Positions 1-13,400 of a DNA stretch of 64,000 nt are shown here, in pieces. The notes beneath the pieces were generated by a model. That model saw only the letters and a program-made list of their open reading frames with translations, was not told the DNA's origin and made no database searches. This DNA is from Heterocephalus glaber (Eukaryota; Chordata; Mammalia; Rodentia; Bathyergidae), in assembly GCF_000247695.1 (NCBI RefSeq), contig NW_004624848.1, positions 19,325-83,324 on the forward strand. The letters run 5' to 3'. Numbering within the stretch: the stretch's first letter is position 1; each line of letters opens with the position of its first letter. A program made the position numbers and the translations under genes.

Positions 1-413
1 TCTTGGCAGAAAGGTGTCTTAATATGAGGTTCAAAGGAATGCAAAATATTAGACATTCTGCAGTTTTAACTTTAACTCTCATAAACTTGATTTCATTTTA
101 AAAGAATGTGTGGATGAGAGTAGCAAATAAGGATGATGAAAATATGCGTAGGACACATGTGAGAGCATAAATAAATTGTTCATTTGTAAAAGGTAGATGA
201 GTTTAAAAAATGCTTAGTGAGTGATCAGAGTTTAGTCTATCTATATAAATCCACTGTGATGTAGCTCCTGCAGAAAAAGTATTGGTTACTGTTTTATGTG
301 TCTTAGGCTGAAGTTTTGCTCTGTCAGAATGATGGGAGCTGTGTGTTTTCTAGTTTGGCTGCCACCCATCTAGTCACCCTGCTAGTGACAATGTGGAGGT
401 TTTAGTTGAGGGA

Positions 414-600
414 ACAACTTCACCCCATGTCTAATTTATTTCACTTAGCATTATGGTCTCAAGGTGTGTCCATTTTCCTCCAAATGACCCAAATTATTTA
501 TCCTCTTTTATGGGTGAGTAGTACTCCATTGTGTGTGTGTGTGTGTGTGTGTGTGTATAATGTTATATATATCACATTTTCCTTTTATTCTTATGACAAG
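414..600 (-). mobile_element. L1 ORF2 3' fragment
   Basis: The phrase around 500-530 (tttatgggtgagtagtactc, then ccatt) and the following cacattttcc match the complement of the L1 ORF2 3' region. The (TG)n run interrupts it. Confidence 0.6.
531..556. repeat. (TG)n microsatellite
   Basis: About 13 uninterrupted TG units, inside the L1 fragment. Confidence 0.97.
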
Positions 601-607
601 CTCTCAG

Positions 608-796
608 CTAGCCTCATGTGGTGGCACATTTCTATAATCCCCTCAGCACTCTAGGAGGCTGAGGCAGGAGGATGGAAAGTTATAGTCTATCCTGAGCAAC
701 TTAGTGACTTAGGAGACCTTGTCTCAAAAAACAGGGGGTTGGGATGTAGCTTGGTGTGAAGACCATGAGTTCATTCCTTGCAGGAAAAAAAAAGAT
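608..796 (+). mobile_element. B1-dID SINE
   Basis: B1 half (GGTGGCACATTTCTATAATC, GGAGGCTGAGGCAGGAGGAT) followed by a diverged ID half (GGTTGGGATGTAGCTTGGTG) and an A-rich tail. Confidence 0.85.
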
Positions 797-894
797 GGGT
801 TCTCTATACACTAATGTTTCCTGATATTAAAAAATTCTCCTATGAAATTCTGCCAGAATGTGGAAAACTAAAAATTGTCTGCCCATGTCACAGC

Positions 895-1240
895 GCTAAG
901 AGTTGTACTGAGTGTTTGGGCTGCTGGAAGAAAAATACCACAGTCTGACGATTTAAGCAACAGACATTTGTTTCTCACAGATCTGAAGACAGGAGCTCAA
1001 GACAACAGATTTGGCATCTGCCGAGGTCCCGCCCTCTAGTTCGTAGATGATGGTCATGCTCTTGCCATGTCCTCATGTGGTCGAGGGGCAAAGTGGGTCC
1101 CTGGGGTCTCTTAAGAGCATGAATCCTATTCATAATAGCCCTGCCCTCATGAGCTCATCGCCTCTCAGGGCTTCACCTCATAATACCATTGCCTTGGGTA
1201 GTGCACATATTCAGGGTATAGCACGTAGACTGGCAGGAAA
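895..1240 (-). mobile_element. Ancient MaLR-type LTR fragment
   Basis: Diverged copy of the common mammalian repeat with AAATACCACAGTCTG, TTGTTTCTCACAGATCTG and GGTCTCTTAAGAGCATGAAT. Polarity is inferred; the exact subfamily is not assigned. Confidence 0.5.
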
Positions 1241-1339
1241 TACGGATAGATTACATGGATGGGGTGTGTGTGTCTTGTCGCAATACACATGGGAATGAAC
1301 ACATTAAAATCAAGGTGAAGACTGAAAACATCTACTTAC

Positions 1340-1411
1340 ATGTGAGAGAGATTCACAAGAGGGTTAAACATCCTTTGTTGGATATTTGAAATTTCAATTC
1401 CTTCTAGGCTG
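1340..1411 (-). CDS. RXFP1: RXFP1 exon: LRR10
   Basis: A 72-bp LRR exon (acceptor ATATTTTAG|C, donor AT|GTAAGTAG). It begins [20 protein letters not shown] and ends LSH plus a split codon. The sequon NLS (human N368) is kept. Human has FRPLMN here. The acceptor is a tandem TAGCAG, so splicing 3 nt further in would drop the first Ser. The next exon (hinge and transmembrane helix 1) is not in the 1.3 kb that remains. Confidence 0.95.
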
Positions 1412-4400
1412 CTAAAATATGAAATTAATAATCAAAGGAACATATTATACACAGTATAATAAAATGAGTTTCTGTGAAGGAAAATTTAATAAAATGCTTT
1501 TACATAACAATTATTCTAAATAGAATATTCATCAGCCCAGGCCTTCTCCCAACTCCTCTTTGCTTGTGTGACTTGAGAGCATATTTCTCCCCTATTTGAG
1601 TTCTTGACTCCTCGTATCACGGCACAAAGCACAGTGCAAAGTAAAAACTACTCAAACATTTATGGAATAAATGAATGAGCATTATTTCTGAACAACATTA
1701 CAATAGCAGAGGAGTTTCACATCTTTGAAATTTCTCTAATAATTTAAATTGTTTCTAATGAAATGCCATGTTGCTGAAAGAACATTGAAATGAGAGGAAC
1801 CAAAGATTATCTTCTTAAGGCAATTCTTAGACTGCTAGAATTTCTGTCTTTGAGTGAGTGTGGGCTGAGACATGGCTTTCATAATCTAGAATGTTCCATC
1901 TCGAGGTAAGGATGCCTGTAAGGGCCCCCACCTCCTCAGAACCAAAGAACCAATGAATATGCACAGGGGCTTTCAGAGTTAAAGCAAATAATGCAGTGTA
2001 AGCTCCTGGTGAAGACAGAAGACAGAAGATGATTCATCAATATTTAATTTTTAGTTTATTAACATGTAAGATAAAACTAATAGCTGTTTATTTACAGTTC
2101 ATCAAAAACACCTGTCTGACTTGTTTTTGTGAAGCTTAACTAATGTCCTGGAAATAAAGCTTTTAATTTGAAAGATTATAAAATATTAGTTATTGATACT
2201 GAAGTAGCAGCTTCCTTCCTTCCTTCCTTCCATTTTCCCTCCCTCTTCTACTTCTCCCTCTGTTTTTCTTTCTAGTGTAGTACTGGTGATTGATCCCAGG
2301 GCCTCATGTATGTTAGGCAAGCATTTACTACTGAGCTATACCTCCAGGCTTTTTAAAAAAAATACCTTTTTTGAGACAGTCTCATTAAATTTCCTTACAC
2401 TTGAGATCCTCCCACCTGAGCTTCACAGTAGGTGAACTTATAGGCATGTGTCATAATGCCTGGCTTGAGATAATAACATTATCGTGAAACTACTCCATCT
2501 ATGTATACTTACAGAGACTTGAGCTTGACAAGATAATCAAATTGATTTGCTTGAATGTTCTGGATTGGATTGTAGGAAATATTCCTGTTTTTTTAAAAAA
2601 GACAATAAATCATCAAAAATTTCTTGAGTAAGGAGAGTGGCTCTTTGAGTTACTTTGAAACATTTACAAAGAAAGCATAGCATAACTCAAAATGTAATGA
2701 AGATTTAAGTATCAGCCTTGACACTAAAACTACTAGAATAAAGTAGGGAGAAACCTTCATGACATTGGTCTGGGCAATGTTTTCTGTTTTGTTTTGTAAT
2801 GACCTCAAATGTATAGGCAACAAAAGATAAAAATGAGCAAATGAAACTCCTAACTAAAGAAGGTTCTGTGCAGTGAAGGAAAAGTCAACAGAGTGAAAAG
2901 ACAACCTACAGAATGGGAGGAAATGTTTGCAAACTGTGTATCCGGGATGGGGTTAATATGCAAAAATACATGACTTCAAACAACTCTAGAACAATAAACA
3001 TATAATCCAATTAAAAATGGGGTTGAAGGACTCGAATAGACATTTCTCAAAAGAAGACACACAAATGGCTAACAGGTATATTACAAAGGCTCAATATCAC
3101 TAATCAAAGAAATGCAAGTTAAAACCACCGTGAGAGATCTCTCACAGCTGTTAGGATGGCTTTGTGACAAAGATAAATGGCAACAAGTCCTAGTGAGTGT
3201 GTGCAGAAAAGGAGACGCTTTGATACGATCGAATTAGTAGAATATGGGAATACAGGGAATAATGTGGAGATTGATCAAAATATTAAAAACAGATCTATCA
3301 TATGATCCAGCAAGCACACTACTGGAGACAAAGAGACATAAATAAGAGTGAAAGTACAACTATATTTAAAGTGAGAAAATGTCAGAATTTTCCCCTCCTT
3401 CCACATCCTCCACCTGCTACTAAGATTTTTTTGGAGATTGGCCCCAGGGCCTTTGGACTGAGCTACATCCCTAGCCCTTTAAAAAATTTTTTTTAAATTT
3501 TCGAGACAGGATCTTGCTATGTTGTTAAATTGCCCAGGCTGGGCTTCAATGCCTCAACTTCCCAGAGTGCTGGGAATACAAGTGTATGCCATCATGTCAT
3601 GTCAGACTGAGGAAGTTCTCTTTTTAAGAAATTTACTCAAGATTAGACAGTTGTGTGTGTATGTGCAAGATAGAAACTCCTGAGGGAGCCACTGTTGAGA
3701 GAGAGAGAGAGGAGAGGAAGAGTGATGATGAAAAGTGTCTTGTATAAAAGAAAGGAAATGGAGTGACCAAACTAGAAATAAAGAAAAACGGGCTCACATA
3801 ATAAAGGCTGTGTGAAAACCTCACATCTAGGGCCTTCCATAGTGAAAGACCAAAAGCTTCTCCAAGATCAGTATGCCTGCTTTTGCCACTTCTAGTCCAC
3901 ACAGTATAGGATGTTCTAGCTGGAGCAATTAGGGATGAAAGAGAAACAAAGGCACCCAAATTAGAAGAGAAAAAAATGATCTCTGTTCAGATATTGTGGT
4001 CCTATATGCAGAAAACCCTAAAGATTTAACAACAACGATAGAACTAATAAATCCAGCAAAGCTGCTGGATACAAAATCAACACCAATAAATCCTTGTGTT
4101 TCTATACATAACCAATGGAAAATAATCCCATTTACAATAGCATTTAGAAGAATAAAATTCTTAAATTAGCACCTAACAAAGTGAAAAATATGTATATTGG
4201 AAACTATGAAATACTGTTGAAAGAAATAGAGGAATCCATCGGCTGTGGTTTAAATGTCCACTCCAAATATCAGACTGAAATTTACCATTGTGATAGTGTT
4301 AAGAGGTGGGACCTTTAAGAGTGATCAGGCCACGAGGGCTTGGATTAATGCCACTATTGCAGGCATGGGCTCCTGGTGGAAGGGTCAGTGAGGCCCACCT

Positions 4401-7400
4401 CCCCACTTCTGTCCTGTGCTTCAGGTCATGCGGTGCCTTTCACTATGTTATGATGCAGCATGAAGAAGGTCCTTGCTAGATGTGGCTGTTTGGTCTTGGC
4501 CTTTCCAGCCTCCAGATCTGGGAGACAAACTTCTGTTGTTTATAAATGAGCCAGTCTGTGGTACTCTGTGATAGAGCATAAAGATGACTGATACAACCTC
4601 AATAAGGGAAAGATTTCTGTATTTACAAATTGGAAGAGTCAATCCATACTAAAATTCACACAGAAAACCAAGGGAGCCCAACAGCCAAAGCAGTCTTGGA
4701 AAAAGAGTAATAAAGTTACTCATGCTGATTTCAGAATTTATTACACAGCTCCAGTGATCAAACAGTGTGGTACCGGTGTTGTACATCATAGTTTAGCAAC
4801 AGTATACTGAAGACCAGTGGAATTGAATACAGAGCCCAGGAATAAACTCATGCATGATTTTCAACAAGGGTGCTAAGACTATTCAATAGGGAAAGCACAG
4901 TGCTTTCAGGAAATTGTGTTGGGAAAAAAGATTATCCAGATGCAAAAGAATGAAGTTCAACCTTTTCCTTATACCAGGTAAATAAATAAATTCAGAATTA
5001 ATTCAAAGACTAAAATGTAAAACTATAAAACTCCTAGAAGGAAACATAGGGGAACAGTTCCATGACCTTGGATGTAGCAATGATTTCTTGCAATGACATC
5101 AAAAGCACAGGCAACAAAACATGTACAAAACCCAGACTGTATCAAAATTAAGATCATCTTCCCCCAAGGACATGTAATTCAGAGTGCAAGTGGAATCTAT
5201 GCAAAGAGAGAAACTATTTGCAAACCACAAATGTGCAAAGAGATCAATACTCAAGGTACATAACAAACTAAAATTCAGTAATAACAAAAACAATTCAATT
5301 AAAAATGGGCAAAGACTTGAGTAGGTTTTTCTCCAAGAAGACCTAGAAATGATCAATAAGCACATAAAAGCACACTCCACATCACTAATCATTAAAGAAA
5401 TGCAATCAAAACCAGAAGAAGATACAAGTTCACATGCATGAGGATGGCATTATCGAAACACCCCAAACAGCAAGTGCTGGAAGGACATGGAGAAATAGAA
5501 CCCATGTGCACTGCTAGTGGAAATGTAAGATAGTGCAACTCCTATAGAAAACAGAAGTAAGCATGGAATAAAAATAAAATACCATATGGGCCAGCAATTC
5601 TACTTCCGGGGGTATGCAGATGCAATCTTACAATGGTTTAACTTAGGGTATTTCTATTTGTGATGGTGTAAGAGCAACACACCTTGAGCACACATTGTAA
5701 TCTGAATTCTGGTCTTTTCCCAGGCTCGCAACCTATGGTGTGAAATAGTAGAGAGCTGCAGCTCCCAGTTGGCAATGTATTCACAAAGGTAAAAACAGGC
5801 ACTCTATAGTGTACTGCATTGCTATGTTGTGATGTTTGATAGATTAGGTGTATTAAGTGCATTTTTTTACTTGTGACATCGTCAGTTTATAATGAGTTCA
5901 TTGGGATATAACCTTATTGTAAGTCAAGGAACACCTGTAGAGTTCAAAGAATTAAAACCAGAAACTCAAACAGATACTGGTGTTCATGTTCATAAAAGCA
6001 TTATTCATGCTGGCCACAAGGTAGAAGCAATACAAGTGTCCATTGATTGGTGAATGGATAAACACTATGTGTGGTACAGTACAGAGCTACGATGGAACAT
6101 CGTCAGCCATGAGAAGGAATCTGACACATGCTACAGCATGAAGGACCCTGGAAGACATTATGCTAAGTGAAACAAGCCAGCCACAAAACAACTGTTGTGT
6201 GGTTTCAATTCTATGAGGTTCTTAGTCTCATCAAATTCATGGAGATATACAAGTGGAATGGGGATTGCCGGGGCTGTGGGGAAGCATGCATAGGGAGCTG
6301 GTGTTTAACGTTACAGAGTTACAACTATGTAAAACCAAAGAATTCTGGAGGCAGATGGTGGCGGCGGCTGCTCAACCATGTGAATATAGTGAATACTATT
6401 CGATCGCACATTTTAAATGGTTAATTTTGTGTATATCTTACCACAATTTAAAAAATAATAAAGAAATGAAGTGTAAAATTAATAGCAGTCTTACAATTGT
6501 GACAGCTCCTTCAGATCCTGAAATATATGTGGTGGAAGATTTTCAATCTTATTACTTCCTAAATCCCTGCGGAAATAATTGCAAACATGTCCTATTATTT
6601 CCCGAAGACTTTATTCAGTTGTTCTGAAGTTCATGATAAAGCCGTTATGCAACTTCTCCACAATGCCATTGGTGAGTTGCGGTAATTACCAAAAGTCTAA
6701 AAGTGCTTTCTGATGTTGCGTGGGGAACCAGGGCCTCTTGCAGGGCTAGGTGTATGCTCCCCAAGCAACAACTCTGCCCCACGGAGACTAGGGCCAAGAG
6801 GAGTGAGATGGAAAGCACTGAACTTCTGTATCCCACTTCATCAGTTTCTCGGAGACAAATGCATCGTGGTATTTAGTCTTACTAGGATCGGTTTCCCTTC
6901 TCTCCCTCTGTAATCGCATATATCTGTGATACACGAACAGACACCCACCGTGGGTGGGGAGTAGGTGCAAATCCATATTGCATCTCGATCCTTCTCCCCT
7001 TCCCTTCCCTTCCTCTCTGTCCTGCTCCCCTGGACTCCGGATCTCCTTCCGATCCCCACACAATGTATCTCCTTGTTCCTTGTCATATCTGTTATTTTGC
7101 TCTTCAAAGTGTTTATACTTTGGATTTCTCATATAAGAGAAATCACGTGACATATAACCTTCTGTGTCGAATTAATATGTGTATCGTGTCCCTTCTTTTC
7201 CCTTCCTTCTTTTGCTCCTTTTGTGTTATGCTACATATGCTTGGAGCTTTAGCTTTTTCTTCTGCTTGTATTTACTGTGATTAGTAAATGGAAGAGTATT
7301 GTTGAAGTGGACGTTTCCTTGCAGTGAAAAGCACAGGATCTGCTCTGCCCCCTGGCAGAACACTCTGTGCCACTTGTCGCGTGTAGAGGGTCTGCCTAAC

Positions 7401-10400
7401 ACCATCTGACCTTGCAGCTCAGTTGTAAGAAGTTTTCCAACAGCAGCAGCTTTCGGGGTAGTTTTGACAATGGCAGAGCTCGTGAGATTGGCCTCAGGTT
7501 CTTCTAAACAGGAAAGTTTCTGTAAGCTTGAGCTCGCCCAGATAAAAGAAAAAGCCTAATAATTTTCCCAATCCACAAATAAAAGCGAGCATGTGGCAAA
7601 GATTTTCTGTCACAAGAAAATGACTAATTCCTGAGTGACAAGTGAACCCAGGTGTCACCAGTGTGTTCACGGCACTCACGAGCGCCCTTGGTGTATCTGA
7701 GCCTGGAGGGGCGAAACCTCCTCACAAAGGGAGTTCAGCGACACCCCCACCCATTGGAATCCCGCATCTCTGGGCAACTTGGCATTTTTACTTTTGTAAA
7801 TCTGATTTTTCTTTTCAGGAAAGAGTTTAAGGTGGGATGAGGCAGGCGTTAGGCTGGACTAGTCATTGGCTTGGATTACCATCCCGAGCCTCTGTTGTTC
7901 TTCCCTCCGCCTCTGAACCCGGATTAGCACTGGTTATGCACAAAGTTATAACACGTTCCGTGTCCTCTGCTGGTTACTGGTGTATAAAATCTACACCCTG
8001 GCTGCCGCTGTGAAGGTTAGGATTTGGAGGAATTGTCCTCCGATATTTTGGTGGTGATTTTACCTGAATTAAACAAGGAAAATATGGATCTCTTGACTAA
8101 CTTGTATTTTAACAGCTGGATAGTATTTTTGATACCTGTACCTTCTTCTGTAATACTGGGGATTGAATTCAGGTTCAGTCTGAGCCTTCATACTGAGCTA
8201 CATCCCCAGCCCTTTTAAAAACGTTTTATTTTATATTATTTTGAGGCGAGTTCTTGATAACTTGCCCAGGCTGGCTTGAACTCAGCCCCCTCCTGCCTGA
8301 GCTCCCTAGCGTGCTGGGATTGCAGACGTGCATCAGCACACCTGACACGAGTGCTTTCTTGTTGTTGCTGTTGTTTACCTCGGTGCTGCCCATGGAACCC
8401 AGGGCCTTGCACACGCTAGACAGATACACAGAGCCTACTTCCAGCCTTGTGGGGCAATGCTTTTTGATCACCTACACATATCTCTACTACTGAAAATCAT
8501 TTTCTATGTGCTTATGACAGTTCAATTACCATATATCATCTCTTACAACAGGCTCTTGGTTCTAATTATTTAATAAGATCTTCTTTCATATTTTGTGAGT
8601 GATTATAGGAAAATGTTGATTTTCAATTGCCTGACTGTTGATGTTTCAGAGCAGAATACAGTACTTTTTAATAAAGTTTTTAAAAAAACATTTTGCTCGT
8701 GACATGGATTCCCTCCACCCGTCTCAGGATTTAGGAATAGCATCCAGGTGTTATGTTCATAATATTCTAGTTATATTCTCTATGTCTCATGGAAAAGTTT
8801 TAACAAATTGGAGCTCTGCCCAGATAATTGTCAAAACATGTAGATTTGTCTATTCTCCACTTACTTTCCAGAAAATTGATACTAAAAAAAATAAATATTG
8901 ACCTTAAAAGTTCCAGGGCTATTTTATTCATGTGCAAATATCTTAAGGGGTTGGTTCAGCATAGAATTGTTTTAATGCCCTTTGTAATTATGTCATTGAT
9001 ATTCAAAATGGAAATTATACAATGATTATTTTTTAACTTATCTCTTCCATTATCACAGGTAGGGATATTATCCACAGGAGTGTCTAAATTCCTTATGTAT
9101 CTGAGTGATGTCTTTTAATTTAATGGTTCCTGAATCCTAATCCTCTAGAAAACTTAAAGATAAAATTGCTGTTCTTTTGGAGCAGAGTTGTATAGGATGA
9201 ATTTTATTTATTAATTTTGCCCTGGTTTTATTCTTTCTCTATAGTTGTTTCCCTTATCCTATTTTTTCAAATATTTATTTTATTTTATTTTTGTACTGGG
9301 GATCAAACTTGGGACCTTGCCCTTGCAAGGCAGGTGGCGGAACCACTGAGCTAAATCCCCAGCCCCTTCAAATATTTATTTGATATTTTTGTTTTATGTT
9401 TATTTTTGCAAGCTGCCTGAATTTCATTGTAACCCATTTCATATAAATAATGCTTTCAAAGAGGATATTATTATTTTCTTAAAAATTATGCACAGTGGAG
9501 TACTACTTTGTCATAAAAAATATAAATTTGAGCCATTCATAGGAAAATAGATGCACCTTGAGACCATAATGTTAAGTGAAATAAATCAGACACGTAAGCT
9601 TAAATAATGGATAATTTCTCTTTATGAGCAACCCAAAATATAAATAAAGAGCAAAATAAAAGATAGATAATAGGAAGTAAGGAGATATATATTTCTCAAA
9701 TAGGAAAGGGATCAAGAAATGGAGGGAGAGTGGAGGGAAAGGAGATGAAAAAAAGGAATTAAGATGTGTTCTGCACATATACCAACCCCACACAAGAAAT
9801 GTAAATATTATATATGGCAAGCTTATGCTAATAAATATAAAAGAAAATAGAAAAAATATAAACACATATATGTATAGCAAATAGGAAATAAAACAGTAGA
9901 AAGAAAATTCTTAACATTATGTATTTAGTCAAACTTACAATTCATCTAGTTTCTGGAGATGTGCAAAAGTATTTTCATTTAAGTGGTTGATTTTGTTTTT
10001 TCTCAGTACCCTGAAAGTAAAGAGAAAAATATATTTTACCATCTTGAAGTAATTATTATATGTATTTATGAAGAGACCAGCAGTCTATGAAGACAAAGAT
10101 ACTAAATATACTAACTATAGAGTGCATTTTCAGATCGAGATGTTTGGAAGTAGTGTGATCAATTATCCAATACAATTTTAATTTTAAATTTCTCAAATCT
10201 TTGTAGTGAGGATTATAATAAAATGTAATTCAAAATTTTCATAGAAATAGGGAAGAGCTTCACAAGGAAAAGAGGGAAAACCTTAACTCGAGGATACAGA
10301 CAGGATATTTTGTGTGAGGAGCTATCTGAGACCCATCTGCTCAGTCTGCACAGTGTGTCTAATAGAACACTCCTCACTCAACAGCACTGCTACTCACTGG

Positions 10401-13400
10401 GACTTGATGGGCTTTAGCGTGGAGCTGCCTAAGGAAGACTGATCTAACCTGGACCAATTCAGAAATTCACTAGTTGGGGAATATGCATCAGACTGTAGCT
10501 CCTGTGGGGTGTGTGGGTGCGTGCATGCATGTGTGTGTGTGTTGAATCTGAGGCCTCATGCATGCTTGACACATTCTCTATGTGAGCCACACCTCCAGCC
10601 CAAGACGGGCCACATCTGCACTGATCCCATGTCACCAGATCAGCCAGTGTAAGGAATTAACTCTAGGAAACTCTCAAGTGTTTCCAATTTGTTAAGCATA
10701 ATGTGATGTGCCTTCAAGTTGGCCTTAAGCCATCCTAAAATACCTAATTCCTCCCAGTATCCAAATCATTACCTCATTCTTCCAGTAAAACTGGAGCAAA
10801 AACCAAAAACACCGGCAGACTCAGGAAACTCAGAAGTGATTTCTTCATATGGAAGTTTCCATAAAAATAAATATGAGTAGAAAAGAGATTCTAAGGTTTT
10901 TAGATGTCTATGGGGCCTGTGTTGTTTAGGTGCCCTCTGATGTTCTTTGGGCAATTGACATGAACCATTTTGTGTGACTGATCCTAGGTGCCCTGCATCT
11001 GAAGATGGCTGAGTTCATTCAGTGGAAGATTTCAGACTTTTCAGTGGCTTGGAACCATCCAGATGTGGGGCATAATTGCAGAAAATACATCATTCCATCA
11101 ATGGTAGCTATGTCTGTACATGCGGTCCTGTGTACTCTAGGATGATAGTTTTGAAACTTTTCCCATGGTGTCCCCAGTAAAAAATGTGTTTTACATTGAG
11201 ATATAAAATGCACACACAACCCAAGACTTATGAAAACAACACATTTAATATCTGTGTTGTACTCTGACATAATCTATCCAATTCAGTTCTCTTCATTTGA
11301 AAAATGCTGGCCATGACTTGCCATGCTGATTGTGGTACTTTGCTTAGGAGCTGTAACCAACAGTCTGAAAAGCATTCTGGGACAATAAACTGGATGGAGC
11401 GTTGGATGTTTATACCCAAGGGGGCCCAGTGTCCTTTACTCCCACAGGAAGTAAAGGCAATAGGGCCAGGGATTTAGCTCAGTGGCTCCAACACCTGCCT
11501 TGAAAGCACAAGGTCCTGAGTTCAATCTCTGGTACAAAAAAAAAGAGAGAGAGAGAGAGAGAAGAAAGTAAAGGCAATGGGATGGCAAATAGGCCAGACA
11601 GACAGGAGGGAAGCATACTCCCTAACATCCCATGCTATATCCCGGCATCCATAGTGATGTCCTCAGGGGTGACCATTCTGCATTATTTGAAAACATTTTT
11701 TTGACTGGCAAATCTCAATATTTTATTAAAATGCATATTTACCCAGTTACAAAAGAATATTTTAACTTTGTCCCTCCTGCCCCCAAATATGCAGCACAAC
11801 ACAGTAGTGATTTTAAATATCCTTGATTGTGGTGACCAACAGAAATATTTCAGTCAAGTTTGCAACTAAAAACTAGACCTTGGAAAAATTCTGAATTAAA
11901 AAAGAAACATAAAGCTCTCCAATGGAATTCTTTATCTGTCTGAAATTTTCCAATTGATTTGTTACAATCATCAAGGAAAAATACCAAGATGTTGATTTAG
12001 CTCTTCTCAACTGAGGTCGAAGGACAGATTCTGTGAGAATTAATTTCTTTCCTTTAAAGTGGGTCTGCATATTACCGAAGTTTGAGCACAACAGGTCTCA
12101 GATAATACAGTGCCAGAGTGCTGATCTGTGTGTTTAAATTGAGGTTTCCCTGGGTTTGAACCTCCTATCTTTGGGTTTTACCAAACATGAATTCTGAGTG
12201 AAACTCTGCCACACTACGCCTGTGCAAGGGCTCAGGAACTGATACCCAAATATGGTGCCCTGGAGTGCTGAGGACTCTGAGCTGAAGGACATGGAGGAGC
12301 CTCAGAAAGGCGATCTCTCTATCCCTCTGTCCCTCTGTCCTTCTGTTCCTGCTCCCCTTTTTCCTCAGGCCAGGCTGCAGGAGCCAGAATTCCCCCCTGC
12401 CAGATCAGCCATAGGGCCGAGCATTGCTTCTCTAGCCTCCCCCTCCTTCACTGTGGGAGCTGGCCCTAGAGAACTCTGACCTGTTGTCTGGATGAAGGTC
12501 TTGTGAGCCTCATTTCGGGAAGGTCCTGCCCACCCATGAGAGGAAGGAATCCATGCACTCTGGCTGGGTTTCCACCCTTGCTCTATTACCATTGGGTCAT
12601 AGCCTTTGTCTCCAGTCACATTTCTACATGGCTGTCCATTTTTCCTTGAACCTGACCACAAAAATGGACAATTTTCCCTGGGTCTTTGGATCTCTATTTC
12701 TGAGGGCTTCTGTGCCACATGAAACTTTGATTAATTAAATCTGTCATGCTTTTCTCTTGTTAACCTGACTTTTATTACAGGAATGTTGGCAGACAGCAGA
12801 GACTCTTACGGTATGGGAGGAGAGAAATCACACCTTTCTGCCCCACGCACACATTTGGCTGATTTCTGCCCATGCTAATGATCTATTTGGCTGTAAGGAG
12901 ATAGAACATTACTTCAAAAGCAAAAAATATTACTTACAAAACAGTCAAATCACTGCAGGAAATAAAAGTCATATTCCTTAAATTATAGATATGGTTGCCT
13001 TCAAAGTCCCTGGAACATAAAAATAAAACATGACCAAGCTACATTGTAATCATAGACAGAAATAAATTGGTTAAGAATTATTTTCCTTTTATTAAAATGT
13101 ATTCTTCACATTATGTTTCCCTCATAAGGACTAACTTGTAGCCACTTATATAACAGCTTAAATTACGTAGTATACACGTATTTGTGCATGTATCCTATAT
13201 ATCATATATATGTAGATATATATATATATCATACTTTTTCTGTTGACAGTAAAAATGTTTTGAGTTGCATTTGTACCACACGCTTATGGGAACATGTGTA
13301 TTATTCTGAGAAAGAAGAGAATGAGAAGTCAAGCTAAAAACCACTGTTATGGTAAATACCTAACTTATTAATAGATACTTAGCAGAGAAAGATATTAAGG

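Larger units (their letters stand above)
3970..6470 (+). mobile_element. Old L1, split by two later insertions
   Basis: An ORF2 reverse-transcriptase region is visible near 4000-4240 (CTGGATACAAAATCAACACC) and the ORF2 tail and 3' region from about 4600 to 6470 (AAAACACAAATGTGCAAAG-like text, GAACATCGTCAGCCATGAGA, GTGAAACAAGCCAGCCACAA). A MaLR-like LTR (4245-4595) and a DNA transposon (5631-5937) interrupt it. It ends in an A-rich tail about 25 bp from the LRR8 exon donor. Confidence 0.85.

Noticed and set aside
1..1300. Search for the RXFP1 hinge/transmembrane exon
   Set aside because: No sequence on the minus strand resembling the exon after LRR10; it must lie beyond the window.
6253..6627. 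124-codon plus-strand open frame overlapping the LRR8 exon
   Set aside because: It is L1 tail plus the antisense of the real exon.
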